Source: DTU032 sp964346175 (GTDB taxonomy: Bacteria; Bacillota; Clostridia; Saccharofermentanales; DTU023). From it: a stretch of DNA of 25,230 nt. The DNA is taken from NCBI GenBank assembly GCA_964346175.1, contig CAYFTG010000018.1, positions 1 through 25,230 of the forward strand, in the 5' to 3' direction. This document shows, in pieces, positions 25,154-25,230 of this stretch. Position numbers and translations under genes: made by a program. Within the stretch, counting starts at the first letter, position 1. Every line of letters begins with the position of its first letter. Below the pieces are notes generated by a model that was given only the letters and a program-made list of their open reading frames with translations, was not told the origin of the DNA and made no database searches.

Positions 25154-25230
25154 CTAATTCAAGGGCCGCATGGTCGGGAAAAGCAAAACATCGCGAATCG
25201 AGGCTGAATCTGTCAGCAACATGACCAGTC
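25154..25230 (-). CDS. lysS: Lysyl-tRNA synthetase, C-terminal end (partial)
   Basis: Only the last 24 codons and the TAG stop (25154-25156) are inside the window; the gene continues past the right edge. The reading frame, starting with the codon at 25228-25226, gives LVMLLTDS, then ASIRDVLLFPTMRPLN. This is the conserved C-terminus of class II lysyl-tRNA synthetase, where motif 3 (GIDRLVML) is followed by SIRDVLLFP-MRP. Class II LysRS charges tRNA-Lys. The frame is open throughout and ends 44 nt before the bidirectional terminator. AspRS and AsnRS share motif 3 but not the SIRDV-LFP-MRP ending. Confidence 0.9.
   Translation of the reverse strand, partial: LVMLLTDSASIRDVLLFPTMRPLN

Overview
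The window is typical low-to-mid-GC Bacillota (Firmicutes) chromosome, most likely class Clostridia. The main reasons are the paired glgC/glgD genes (GlgD is a Firmicutes-type partner of ADP-glucose pyrophosphorylase), strong AGGAG-type ribosome binding sites, MutS2, a DnaE-type polymerase next to pfkA, and lipoproteins with Gram-positive-style signal peptides. I cannot name the genus. No rRNA, tRNA, CRISPR array, insertion sequence or prophage gene was seen.

Left part (1-3981, + strand). An AT-rich leader with an operator-like palindrome precedes a two-gene ABC-2 type transporter (ATPase, then a large permease, overlapping by 4 nt). A 179-nt gap follows, holding two 28-nt palindrome-bearing repeats. 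Next is a DUF4349 lipoprotein gene that ends at a rho-independent terminator.

Middle and right (3982-24437, all - strand, read right to left). The order is: type-4 uracil-DNA glycosylase and uvrB (DNA repair); a phosphohexomutase (pgcA), dnaE and pfkA; pgsA and mutS2, which overlap by 4 nt; then the glycogen operon glgB-glgC-glgD-glgA plus a cytoplasmic GH13 amylase/neopullulanase-like enzyme. Spacing is tight inside the runs (8-nt overlap to 46-nt gaps in the glycogen block). Candidate promoters lie before udg, pgcA, pfkA and glgB.

Right edge. A short FMN-binding lipoprotein gene (+) converges on the 3' end of lysS (-), of which only the last 24 codons are inside the window. A strong bidirectional terminator separates them.

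Together the metabolic genes form a carbon-partition set. PgcA interconverts glucose-6-P and glucose-1-P, GlgC/GlgD make ADP-glucose, GlgA and GlgB build glycogen, the GH13 enzyme probably trims or recovers glucan, and PfkA commits hexose phosphate to glycolysis. The other genes are replication, repair and phospholipid housekeeping. I found no convincing undescribed multi-gene system. The points worth a second look are the repeat pair at 2750-2816, residue substitutions in GlgA and MutS2, a low-complexity linker in DnaE, a possibly near-leaderless udg transcript, operator-like palindromes in two promoters, and the isolated flavinylated lipoprotein.
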